Assembly (NCBI RefSeq): GCF_032884065.1
Contig: NC_088873.1
Coordinates: 33,638,227 to 33,702,226 of the forward strand
From: Artemia franciscana
Taxonomy: Eukaryota; Arthropoda; Branchiopoda; Anostraca; Artemiidae
Length of the DNA stretch: 64,000 nt
Direction of reading: 5' to 3'
A program made the translations under genes and the position numbers. The number at the start of each line of letters is the position of its first letter. Positions within the stretch are counted from its first letter, which is position 1. The notes below the pieces were generated by a model. It was not told the DNA's origin. It saw nothing but the letters and a program-made list of their open reading frames with translations, and did no database searches. Below are positions 12,001 to 21,974 of the stretch, in pieces.

Positions 12001-12090
12001 GCAAAACCGGGACAGACCGACAGACCGACAGACAGACCGACAGAATTGGCAACTGCTATATGTCACTTGGTTAATACCAAGTGCCATAAA

Positions 12091-12385
12091 AATAGTAACA
12101 CTAAATCATTATTTTATAATGCGAAGATTAAACAAGCAATTGCTAATCTACAGAATGAATTTGTAATTGTGCCAGTGGATAAAGCTAATAATAATTTTGC
12201 CATAATTTGTCAGAAGCTGTATTGTGATATCTTAAAAAGGGAGTTATGCACAACTAATGTTTATGAAAAGGTCAATTTAAATGATGAGAATTTAATTGAA
12301 AAGTCTGAAGAAATACTTTTTAAAAATTTTAATATTAAAATAAATGACAATGATAAAAAGTTCCCTTTCCTATATTCGGAGAATT
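12091..12385 (+). pseudogene. Penelope-like element, start of reverse transcriptase
   Basis: Continuation of the element at 8958. NEFVIVPVDKANNNFAII (about 12155-12210) is the first RT block of PLEs (F-V-x-V-P-x-D-K-A-x-N-N). It is followed by a Lys/Asn-rich linker and KKFPFLYSE, where other PLEs continue with the Y-W-I-P-K-L-H-K block. The element stops exactly there. The RT palm with the catalytic aspartates is absent, so the copy is dead. Confidence 0.7.
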
Positions 12386-12600
12386 GTTCAATTTCTGCAT
12401 TACATTTACATATAACAAATTTCTAACTCTTTCGCTTTCTGTTACTATGCCTTTCAAAATTAATTCTGCAAATACTGCGCACTTCAGTTACTGAGAAAGT
12501 CTTTCGGTAGAGAAATTTCATGTGGGAAAATGAAATTATCGTCGGAGGGGAAGATGGATTTCACAACATTATTATAAACGATTAGCTATTTCTTAAATAC
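12386..12600 (+). repeat. dispersed repeat family D, copy 1, right part
   Basis: Resumes the alignment with 14265-14480 (shared 'ttctgttactatgcctt', 'aaaattaattct', 'tcatgtgggaaaatgaaatt'). It contains the right copy of the presumed target duplication (12381-12409). Confidence 0.7.
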
Positions 12601-13425
12601 ATATGTTTTTTTCTCTAAGTAAGGTGTAACATTAAAAGTTAATACGAAAATAAAAAAATACGTATGCAAGGGGCCTGCCCCTTAAATACGTCAGGACCTC
12701 CAGGAATTCGACTTGGGGGTTGGGGAGGGCAGTCAAGTAATTATTTTTATTAATACACATTATAAACTTATAAAATGACTATTACATTGCGATATTCTGT
12801 CTATTTTAATAGTTTTATTAAAGTTATTAAAATCCACATTATTAAAATTGCTTACATTTTCAAGCAGTTCTTGATAACGAACTGTAGTAAGGAGCGACCA
12901 GCCTCAATAGTAACCAATACTTTAAAAATGGAATTTTGATACCAATACATCGAAAGTATTTCATATTAATGCTAATATTAAATATATAAGTATCATTAAC
13001 TATGCTTACACATCAAAAGTTACGAGCCTGAGAAAATGCGCCGCATTTTAGAAAATAGTGAAAACACCCCCTAAAATCATAGAATCTTAAAGAGTCACAG
13101 AAATCATACCATCAAATTCAACGTATCAGAGAACCCTACTGTAGAAGTTTCAAGCTCATATCTACAAAACTGTGGAATTTTGTATATTTTGCCAAATGAC
13201 AGATCACGGAGTTGTGTATATTTGTTTGTTTTTTAAATCATCCTACTGCTCTTTTTAAGTGACCAAAAAATGTCGAGTGATATAAAAGTGTTATTAAGTG
13301 ACCAAAAAAAGTGTTATAAAAATTAGAGTTGTGAGAAAGAGTTTAACGTTAGCATAAAGAGACCGGCGTCGAGGAGGAAACAGCCCCATTTATATACGGA
13401 ACAAACAATAACATAAAACATAATT
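12600..13425. repeat. family A fragments
   Basis: 12605-12740 carries the 'aaggtgtaacattaaaagtt' arm block. 12860-12960 carries the 'aacgaactgtagtaaggagc' end block, also seen reversed at 29130-29170 and at 52460-52540. 13011-13400 carries the family-A left end ('catcaaaagtta' then 'gagcctgagaaaat') followed by 'gtatcagagaaccctactgt' and 'aagtgaccaaaaaa', matching 47545-47880 and 58660-58960. No ORF of interest. Confidence 0.65.
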
Positions 13426-13429
13426 AACG

Positions 13430-14480
13430 GGTGTCAAAACTCATTGACAATATATAAAATGAGCTACATATGTATTATATAATTTTTAACAATACATAAT
13501 TAAAAAACTATATACATATATTATTGAAAGATAAATTCTAAAATTGAAAGGGCAATCGTAAGATTTGAAGCCAGGGATAAGGCAACGAAGTATTAACTTC
13601 TACTTTGGTACCTTAAATAAACGGAAAATATGAACAATGCTACAACAGTTCATAAACTTTATTCATTTTATTTTAAAATTTAGGTTTTTACTATGATAAC
13701 AGATAAATTTACAATTTTTTGGAACGGATGGGTCGGGGAGTTTTGCCAGTTAAAGAACGTTCAACTCTAATATTATAAAGAAAATTTAAAATTTTTATTT
13801 ACTATGAAAAGCTCATTAGATATTTTCGTATTAGAGCAGATACAATCCAAAAGCTGAATGTGCGATAACATATGTTTACTTTTCTGTATTAGGTACAGTT
13901 CACGTCTCAAAGACATGAATAACAAGGTAGGTATATTTTAATTATATAGTTAATGTACAGAGTTAGTATTTTGATTAGGTTTTTTGTTGTAGTTTCCATT
14001 ATTTTCTTACTACAATTTATATTTTCATCATATTTTTATATATATTTTTTCCATTAATATTTATTCATTTCTTGAATGTGTTTCGTGTAATACGTCTATG
14101 CCACTCAATAAATTGAAAATAAATTACCATTGAATTGAAGGTAGCCATTTTTTTTCACCCGAAGAGGACTATCTTTACTTATTAATGTCTATTCTTGAAA
14201 TGAGTTGGATGTGGCTGAGGGCGAAGATATTTTCTTTCGTTTATTCATTCAATTGAGAGTTGTTCAATTTATGCATTACGAGTAGATATAACAAATTTTT
14301 ACCTCTATCGCATTCTGTTACTATGCCTTGCAAAATTAATTCTACAAATACTACGCACTTCAATTATGTGATAGAATCTTTCAGTAGAGAAATATCATGT
14401 GGGAAAATGAAATTTTCCTGGGAGTGGGAGATAGGTTTAACAACATTATTTAAAAAACGATCAGTTGTTTCATAAAAATA
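13430..14480 (+). repeat. dispersed repeat family D, copy 2 (empty-site paralogue)
   Basis: Uninterrupted paralogue of copy 1 (8090-8957 plus 12386-12600). It shows the state without the PLE insertion and defines the insertion point. Identity is about 80 percent by eye. Confidence 0.75.
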
Positions 14481-14489
14481 TAGTTTTTT

Positions 14490-15060
14490 CTTAACTTTAC
14501 TTAAGGAGTAACATTAAAACTTAATACAAACAGTTAATAATACGTATTCAAAAGGGCTGCCTCTCTTCAAGAGCTCGCTTATACGCTATTTTTTTTATTT
14601 AAATATAGTCATTTTATTATTGGAAGAGGTCAATTAGTTGTATGTAGGACTTGATAATCTTTCTTCAAAATTCAAAATCATACGTCAGGCCCTGCAGGAA
14701 TTCGACTTGGGAGTTGGGGTTACGTGGAGGGATCTTTCTATGGGGGAATTTTGTACGAGGGAAGAGAATTTCCATGAAGAGGGGGGGAGGTGTATTTTCT
14801 AGCAATATTTTATAAAAAAAGTGAGAATTTTTTTTTCAACTGAAAGTCATGAGCAGTATTAAAACTTAGATGAACATAAAAGATTAAGTATAAAAGGGGG
14901 TTCGTCTCCACCACACTACCTTGCTCTTCACTCTAAAGTATTTTGTTGTTGTTTCGACTAGTTTTTCTACGTCCTTTTTGATTCAGGGATCATTCTTAAA
15001 CATTTGGTACAAAATTCATGCTTTAGTGTAAAGAGAGAAATATTGACGAAGGGGGCGAAC
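14490..15060. repeat. family A fragments
   Basis: The arm block 'aaggagtaacattaaaactt' lies near 14500. The 'gaattcgacttgggagttgg' block near 14700 also occurs at 12705. A further arm ('caactgaaagtcatgagcag') is near 14840, followed by the 'ttctacgtcctttttgattc' block that matches 48440 and 50990. Confidence 0.6.
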
Positions 15061-15061
15061 A

Positions 15062-16905
15062 GCGTCATATACGTACTATATATATATAAATAAGTTGTCT
15101 ATCTGTTATGTCTGTTACACTTTGTCTGTTAATCGGCTTGCTTGAATAATCAAATATCTTTGAAAAGACAACAGTATGAAAAGAGATTAAATTTCTTAAA
15201 GAGTAAAAAACTGGTAATTTCAAAAATCTATCTGTCTATCTATATATATAAAAATTAAGTTGTCTGTCTGTTATGTTGGTTACACTTTGTCTGTTAATTG
15301 GCTTGCTTGAATAATCAAATATCATTGAAAAGACAACAGTATTAAAAGAGATTAAATTTCTTAAAGAGTAAAACACTGGTAACTTCAAAAATCTATCTAT
15401 CTATCTATATATATAAAAATAAGTTGTCTGTGGGTTATGTCTGTTACACTTTGTCTGTTAATCGGCTTGCTTGAATAATCAAATATCTTTGAAAAGACAT
15501 CAGTATTAAAAGAGATTAAATTTCTTAAAGAATAAAAAACTGGTAACTTCAAAAATCTATCTATTCTCTATATATAAAAATAAGTTGTCTGTCTGTTATG
15601 TCTGTTACAGTTTGTCTGTTAATCGGTATCTTTGAAAAGACCTCAGTATGAAAAGAGATTAAATTTCTTAAAGAGTAAAAAACTGGTAATTTCAAAAATC
15701 TATCTGTCTATCTATATATATAAAAACAAGTTGTCTGTCTGTTATGTTGGTTACACTTTGTCTGTTAATTGGCTTGCTTGAATAATCAAATATCATTGAA
15801 AAGACAACAGTATTAAAAGAGATTAAATTTCTTAAAGAGTAAAACACTGGTAACTTCAAAAATCTATCTATCTATCTATATATATAAAAATAAGTTGTCT
15901 GTGGGTTATGTCTGTTACACTTTGTCTGTTAATCGGCTTGCTTGAATAATCAAATATCTTTGAAAAGACAACAGTATTAAAAGAGATTAAATTTCTTAAA
16001 GAATAAAAAACTGGTAACTTCAAAAATCTATCTATTCTCTATATATAAAAATAAGTTGTCTGTCTGTTATGTCTGTTACAGTTTGTCTGTTAATCGGCTT
16101 GCTTGAATAATCAAATATCTTTGAAAAGACCTCAGTATGAAAAGAGATTAAATTTCTTAAAGAGTAAAAAACTGGTAATTTCAAAAATCTATCTGTCTAT
16201 CTATATATATAAAAATAAGTTGTCTGTCTCTTATGTTGGTTACACTTTGTCTGTTAATTGGCTTGCTTGAATAATCAAATATCATTGAAAAGACAACAGT
16301 ATTAAAAGAGATTAAATTTCTTAAAGAGTAAAACACTGGTAACTTCAAAAATCTATCTATCTATCTATATATATAAAAATAAGTTGTCTGTGGGTTATGT
16401 CTGTTACACTTTGTCTGTTAATCGGCTTGCTTGAATAATCAAATATCTTTGAAAAGACAACAGTATTAAAAGAGATTAAATTTCTTAAAGAATAAAAAAC
16501 TGGTAACTTCAAAAATCTATCTATTCTCTATATATAAAAATAAGTTGTCTGTCTGTTATGTCTGTTACAGTTTGTCTGTTAATCGGCTTGCTTGAATAAT
16601 CAAATATCTTTGAAAAGACCTCAGTATTAAAAGAGATTAAATTTCTTAAAGAGTAAAAAACTGGTAACTTCAAAAATCTATCTATATATATAAAAATAAG
16701 TTGTCTGTCTGTTATGTCTGTTACACTTTGTCTGTTAATCGGCTTGCTTGAATAATCAAATATCTTTGAAAAGACCACAGTATTAAAAGAGACTAAATTT
16801 CTTAAAGAGTAAAAAACTGGTAACTTCAAAAATCTATATATCTATATATATATAAAAATAAGTTGTCTGTCTGTTATATCTGTTACACTAAGTCTGTTAC
16901 GCCAG
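15062..16905 (+). repeat. satellite array, about 163-bp monomers with a three-monomer higher-order unit
   Basis: Twelve monomers begin near 15092, 15257, 15421, 15582, 15728, 15893, 16056, 16219, 16381, 16544, 16702 and 16858. Each reads 'ataagttgtctgtctgttat', a 'cggcttgcttgaataatcaa' block, 'gagattaaatttcttaaaga', and a tatc/tata-rich end. Three variants ('ttggttac', 'gtgggttatg', 'tctgttacag') alternate in fixed order at monomers 2-4, 5-7 and 8-10, giving a higher-order unit of about 490 bp. Monomer 4 lacks 18 bases. Open frames here, such as 16521-16829 on the - strand, are by-products. Confidence 0.9.
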
Positions 16906-17300
16906 ATTATATCTTCTGTATATATAAAAATTAGTTGTATGTATTTTTTAGTTGGGGGTTTAAATGTAAAAACTGGGTATTGCATAATTATTTCGAAATA
17001 TTTTGACAATAGATTAATGTAATTTGAAAACCTTAAAAAAGATACTTAAAATTTGAGGTTTATTATAAATTGTTGAGCTTTATCAAGCTTGGCACGTGAA
17101 GATTTTTTTTACTGTCAATGTTAACCTATAAGCAACACTGATGTCGAATTAGGACAGATTGGCAGTGGTGTGGAAGAAGAAACCGCTTCAACGCCCTATG
17201 TATTGTCACACTAATATTTGTCAAACTCTGTCTTGTGCCATACTATTAGTAAGTGGGCCTGACTGCTTTTAAAGGGACAAAACCCCTCCGAATCCCGGTC
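16906..17300. other. repeat-like flank without genes
   Basis: Contains a degenerate copy of the satellite unit edge (16915-16945) and then unique-looking sequence. No coding signal was found. Confidence 0.3.
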
Positions 17301-17364
17301 CGAACCGTTTCTTAGAGATGCAGGTGTATATTACGCTATAGAGTTTTATTTTCTTCAAGACGCA

Positions 17365-17925
17365 TGTGCTTGCTACGTAATAGGAAACGTTTACTTATAT
17401 AAATGATTTCCTTGGGTTTTTACGTAATATCATGAAAAGAGGAATCACCAATGCAACAGCACAAAAACATAAAAAAAAGACAGAAGGGGAAAAGGAAGAC
17501 TGTTTTCCTAAATTAGTGATTAATATAGACCAACACTTGAATGAGGCCTTAACCCTACTCATCCATACAATCACATAGGTCAAACAGCATAGCCAAACAC
17601 AATCAACCATAAAGAATAATCCATGGACAGGCAGGCATGTCGTCAATAAGTATAAGTCGTCATTTACCAAACAATAGAAAAAATAATAAAGACAAATAAT
17701 TCAGAGGCAACAACCAACACAAGGTTGTTACGTAATAGTTCGTTTACTTATGCAAATTGAAGCAGGTGCTTGTTACGTAATAGGATTTTTTTAATTATGC
17801 AAATGCTTTCTTTGGTTGCTACGTAATATGGATTTAGCAAATGTTCTTTTTATTGAGATACAGGAATATGTTAAATGGGTTGTTTTCTTATGCAAATGAC
17901 TTATTTTAGTGTTACGTAATAGGAG
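17365..17925 (+). promoter_or_regulatory. cluster of PAR-bZIP (RTTACGTAAY) and POU octamer (ATGCAAAT) sites in a diverged tandem repeat
   Basis: Perfect gttacgtaat sites lie at 17727-17736, 17772-17781 and 17911-17920. One-mismatch sites lie near 17372, 17419 and 17818. Perfect octamers atgcaaat lie at 17750-17757, 17797-17804 and 17890-17897. The two motif types alternate with a spacing of about 15-50 bases, in a degenerate tandem unit interrupted by a family-R insertion at 17431-17724. GTTACGTAAT is the consensus for PAR-bZIP/NFIL3-type factors (Vrille/Pdp1 in insects). Binding is an inference, and the sites may simply belong to a repeat. Confidence 0.4.
17431..17724 (-). repeat. dispersed repeat family R, inverted copy
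   Basis: Same fixed end ('atgaaaagaggaatca') as the 6.46-kb copy, truncated at 'caaccaacacaagg'. It is inserted in the middle of the bZIP/POU-site repeat, so it is younger than that repeat. Confidence 0.7.
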
Positions 17926-17999
17926 TTGCTAGATTTCAGAGCCCTGCAAAATCAAGATGCAAACAAACATTACATCATAGTTTCTTTGATTGTTTAAAA

Positions 18000-18430
18000 A
18001 CATCACAAAAAACCTTCAAGAATCCCTTTCCAAGTAAGAGCATGGTTCAAATTGATCATAACCCAATATTTACATGCTTCACACAAACAAAGCCTTTACC
18101 TGTCTGTAAAAAAGGATTTTTCCTCCATTTCTAGGGGCAGAATTGTTATACAGTATAGACTTCCACAGATTTTCTAGGAACAAACGTTATTATTCAGCAT
18201 GACAAAGAAAGGTGTCCCGCTATTTCCAGGAAACACAACTGGCAATTTATCCTCCATTGCATTTCTAGGAACAAAGGTTTCTTATTCTTCTAGCATGACA
18301 AACACAGGGTTTTCCACTAAATCCAGGAACAGAAGTGTCACGTGACCCTCTACTAAATTTCTAAAAACAAAGGCTACTGATTTTTCTATCAGGAGCGGGC
18401 AATTTTCTACTGTTTCCGGCGGTATGAAAC
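18000..18430 (+). repeat. diverged tandem repeat, unit about 110-120 bp
   Basis: Blocks 'atttctaggaacaaa', 'agcatgacaaa' and 'ccaggaaca' recur in the same order near 18170-18230, 18260-18330 and 18355-18380. The repeat is degenerate and its function is unknown. Confidence 0.5.
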
Positions 18431-18693
18431 CGGGAACTAGAATGGAAATTTCATAAGTCTTGTATTATATTTTCAATATATGACTTGATTTTCTAAAAAT
18501 AGATGCTTCCAGAGAGTTGAAAAAAATTGATTTTCTGCCTATTTGCTGGTAAGTCTCTATGTATATAGTACAACTACTACTTCTATCTTTTTATATCGAT
18601 AAATATTATTTTCTCTATGCATTCTATTTTCTTTCGTTTACATATATGTTGAGGGTAACTTAAATTATTAGTAAAATATTTTTTTATTCTAAG

Positions 18694-18839
18694 TCAATGA
18701 AGATTCATCATCACCAAAAAGACCAAGGAGAAATGATGAATACATTTTTGAATACTTTTTTATGGAAAAAGATATGCAGTCCCTCGCTATGTTGATTGCG
18801 ATGTACTTGCAATATTCTGAATTTGTTTGGACCATTTAG
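18694..18839 (+). CDS. putative terminal exon, unknown protein
   Basis: There is an open frame after an AG acceptor (tttattctaag, ending 18693), closed by TAG at 18837. It encodes about 48 residues: a serine and basic patch SSSPKRPRRN resembling a nuclear localisation signal, then EYIFEYFFMEKDMQSLAMLI. No homologue is recognised. The composition is coding-like but the evidence is a single acceptor and an open frame. Confidence 0.25.
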
Positions 18840-19279
18840 AACCCTTAGGAATTGAACAGTTCACCCATTGAAAAATTAAGAAAAAAATAAATTTATTTTC
18901 TCCCGCTCGCGTTTGTGTGCGTGTATGCATTAATAATTTTTATTGTGCATGGGTTTTAAATAATAGGAAAATGCAGGTTACTAATATTTTTCAGCTTTAT
19001 AAAAACATACAATTTCAAAAGAAAAAATCCTATTAATATTATTCTATGTTAGCTTTGCTGATTTTTCAATGCCAACTCAGGGATGGTACAACCTCTTTAA
19101 AAGTATGGATGGACCTGAAACCACCAGTAAAAAACTTTCAAGATAATCACCTTAATTACTTGCCGTCCAATAACAACGAACTAAAATAGTATGATAAGCT
19201 ACGGAAAGGTTGCTTTGGAGAGGTGAAAACTGACAATGTAATTCAATATTGTCTCCATATCGATTTACCCTTCGATAAC

Positions 19280-19510
19280 AACAACAAGTTTGAAAGAATA
19301 GAAAGATAATTCTGAAAACCAAGATTAGAATATTAGAAGCCAGAGGTAAAATATGGCTCTAAAGCATGGGTGCTCCGAAAACCAAATGAAAATTTACTAG
19401 ATATTTACAGAGAAATTGCTTACGGATTGTTCTGGGTACCTGGCAGACTGACGGTATATATACTGAAGCATTCAACAAAGAAAGATAAGCACAGAAGCTT
19501 TTTGTGTCCT
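19280..19510 (+). pseudogene. RTE-type LINE fragment
   Basis: Pieces in different frames read KTKIRILEA, KYGSKAWVLRKPNENLLDIY and NCLRIVLGTW. This is the post-catalytic RT segment shared with the copy at 34396-34500 (- strand). It is frame-broken and short. Flanks at 18840-19280 and 19510-19960 hold no other recognisable coding. Confidence 0.55.
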
Positions 19511-19964
19511 TACCTAGCCATTATGTGTTGCCAGGTATTCATGAGGAGGGAAAAGAGATGAGAAACTCGGTTAATAATGTCAAAATAATCGTTTATTAGA
19601 GAGGAGAAGTTGCAAATAAAGGGCCGATCGTTAGTGAATTTAGCTGTTGCAGTAGCTCAATTAAAGCCCTATAAAGCAAATTGCATGTTCCGCTCCATAT
19701 GGGTAAATAAAGGAGCTTTCTAGGTGAGTGTATTCTTTTGACTAATTATTTGAAATTTATTGGAGAGGATCATTATGGATGACGAAAAAATTAAAGAACC
19801 AGCAAGAGCTTGACAGTTCACATTTCAAATGTCTTAGCAGGCATATCGGTTGAAGAATTGTCAATAAAATCGTTAGCTAACAGCATAGCAATAATTTTAC
19901 CAACAGTAAAGGGCAATTCAACTGCTTTACGTCTAGGTGTTAGTATAAGGACAGTAAGGTAAAA

Positions 19965-20280
19965 AAAAAGGTAAAGGATACGGCATTAGACTTAACAGTC
20001 CGTACCGACGTGCTTATCTCCGTTTCTTGGCCCTTCAGCCAGGAAGTGCAATTTAGGGGGGGGGGGTCAGCCATCCTGTGCTTTCACACACCCTTCCTGT
20101 TTACCTTTCCCAGATTTCTCCAGGTGCCCATTTAGATCTGGGTCGACTCTGGCTAAGCTTACAGAGTCACGCCACTGAGCCCCGTCCCAACTGAAGAATT
20201 GGGTATACTAGGATTCAAACCCGCGTCCTCTCAGACAAGGGATCCCGAATCCAGCACATCAACCCCAAAATCAGTGACGG
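19965..20280 (-). mobile_element. tRNA-derived SINE
   Basis: Reads on the - strand. A tRNA-like head contains a B box (gggtttgaatcc, 20222-20211) and a weaker A-box-like 'tgatgtgctgg' about 40 bases before it. A body follows, and then a conserved 3' domain with 'ggctgaagggccaagaaacg' and 'gtctaatgccgtatcc', with a T-rich end. The 3' domain recurs at 21590-21725. Pol III box spacing fits tRNA. It could also be a larger composite repeat. Confidence 0.55.
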
Positions 20281-20789
20281 ATTCAAATAAGTAAATATCT
20301 GAATTAAGGCCACGAGTTTATGCCGTATAAAGGACGGCGGTCGTAAAATCGTTCGCAAAGTTCGTAAAGTTGCTTCGTTAACCTTCCTTAAACCTTTATC
20401 TGAGCAAGCAATAAAGTTACACTTCTGTTAACTTTTTTCGTAAAGTTCATAAGGTTGACCAATAGGGAAAGAGTTGAAGAGCAAAACTTTAAAACATGTT
20501 TGGAAATGTGGAATCAGGAAACTGGAGATATGCTGATTTCTCTAGTCCAAGATAAACCTGTCATATATTAGTCCCCTCAAGGAAAACTCATCAAGGTAGA
20601 CAGGATCTGTATGAAAACATATTCAAAGACATCAGCACTGTTATGTACCATCAGTTTGGTGATCAGTTTACAAGTGAGTTGAACACTACTTTTGTTGTTT
20701 GGTTGGACATTAGACCATATATCAAATACTATAGTATCTGCAAAAATGGAACTGTTGCTCACGTATTCCTTCAACGAAGGGGGAACCAG

Positions 20790-21095
20790 CAGTGGGGTTC
20801 AAAGGTCTTTATGGGTGACCACTCATGTGAAAGGTCATCACTCCAGGGACTGATGGCCCATTCTTGAAATCTGAGTGATCTCTTGATGGAGTAATGACCT
20901 ATTCTTGAAATCTGGTTGACCTCTCTTTGGACTGATGATCCAGTCTGGAATCTGAGTGATCAGTCTAAAGAGTGATAACTCAGACTGGCTATCACTCCAT
21001 AAAAAGATCACCCAGATTTTAAGAGTGGGCCATCAGTCCCTGGAGTGATGACCTGTTAAATGAGTGATCACCCAGAAAACTTGTGGACCCCACTG
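20790..21095 (+). mobile_element. hAT-type MITE with perfect 8-bp target-site duplication
   Basis: A 306-bp element beginning 'cagtggggtt' and ending 'gaccccactg' is flanked on both sides by ggaaccag (20782-20789 and 21096-21103). Terminal CAGTG and an 8-bp duplication are diagnostic of the hAT superfamily. The two halves are inverted repeats of about 95 bases (for example 'ggtcatcactccagggactg' in both arms), with a short inner tandem of 'ttcttgaaatctg'. It has no ORF, so it needs a transposase in trans. Confidence 0.85.
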
Positions 21096-21103
21096 GGAAC
21101 CAG

Positions 21104-21589
21104 CACAAATCCGTATAATTGTAGGTACAATATTCCGAATGTTGTATTTTGGCTTATCTAGTACTTGACATGCTGCCTCACTATTAATTATTTGGGCGTA
21201 CCCCTTTGCTGAATGGCAGACAAGTCTACAACAGATACACACTTGATATAGAAATAGATTATTTGTTGCATTTGGCATACCCAGTGCATACCCTTTGCAA
21301 TATAATTCTAACGTTTGGCATACCCTATGACCTACGCTGGATATACTGTGCCAAATGATGAATAGCAGATATTGGTTATCTTAGTAAAATTAAGAAACTA
21401 GCCCAATAGGAGGTTCAGAGTAGATTGGCAAGGGCTAGATTGCCAAAAATGGGCTCACATGTTGTCACTCCTTGCATCTGTATTGTCTTGTTTACTGAGT
21501 GATAGTGCCATATCAAATTTCTGCTAGATCCCGTTGATTGAACAAATCCCTGGCTCTGAGGAAAGCCTATGCCAAATGCTAGATATTAA
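21104..21589. other. gene-free stretch with recurring 'tttggcatacc' motif
   Basis: 'tttggcatac', 'gcataccctttgc' and similar words recur near 21265, 21285, 21314 and again near 21820-21880, suggesting an old degenerate repeat. No coding signal. Confidence 0.35.
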
Positions 21590-21725
21590 AAATGGTAAAC
21601 GATACAGCATTAGACTTTATAGTCCCTACCGGCGGTGCTGATCTTCGTTTCTTGGCCGTTCAGCCAGGAAGTGCAATGGGGGGCTGGGGGCCACCCATCC
21701 TGTGCTTTTGCAAACCCTTTCAAAT
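21590..21725 (-). repeat. SINE 3' domain, truncated copy
   Basis: Matches the 3' half of the SINE at 19965-20280 ('cgtttcttggcc', 'cagccaggaagtgcaat', 'catcctgtgctttt'), without the tRNA-like head. Confidence 0.6.
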
Positions 21726-21974
21726 GCTGGATATTGGGACCCAATAAGATATTTATGATCTGAGTGAAGCTGAAAAATCAACCAATAATCATTCATACAT
21801 GGCCAACAGCTATCTAATGTTTGGCATAGTGTGTCCAGAGTTAAGCATAGGCTATACTAGGCACACCAAATGTTTGGTATAGGGTATCCAAAAATCAACA
21901 GTTCGTGTTTGACTGTCCCTTTGTAGCCCACTCTGGACAGATTTCAATATTTTGAAAATATATTCAGGATTATT

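Larger units (their letters stand above)
10119..12090 (+). mobile_element. Helentron-like non-autonomous element (HINE), copy 1
   Basis: Recurs almost identically at 45242-46915 and partly at 40422-40995. Near the 5' end is 'tatggcacttg' (10136-10146); its inverse 'caagtgccata' lies at the 3' end (12078-12088). The 3' end also carries a 7-bp stem hairpin (12064-12083) preceded by a (gacagacc)n microsatellite (12011-12050). Subterminal inverted repeats, a GACA/GACC microsatellite and a 3' hairpin are the hallmarks of Helentron-associated elements such as DINE-1. The body consists of a 36-bp minisatellite (10148-10278) and five to six tandem monomers of about 290 bp, each with a poly-C run. It splits the PLE reading frame between 'aatttaaa' and 'aatagtaac'. 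Confidence 0.7.

Noticed and set aside
16521-16829. 102-codon - strand ORF with an internally repeated protein
   Set aside because: It is the translation of two satellite monomers and shifts frame in neighbouring units.
20200-20280. A tRNA gene
   Set aside because: Only the B box is good. No cloverleaf acceptor stem closes, and the sequence continues into a SINE body.
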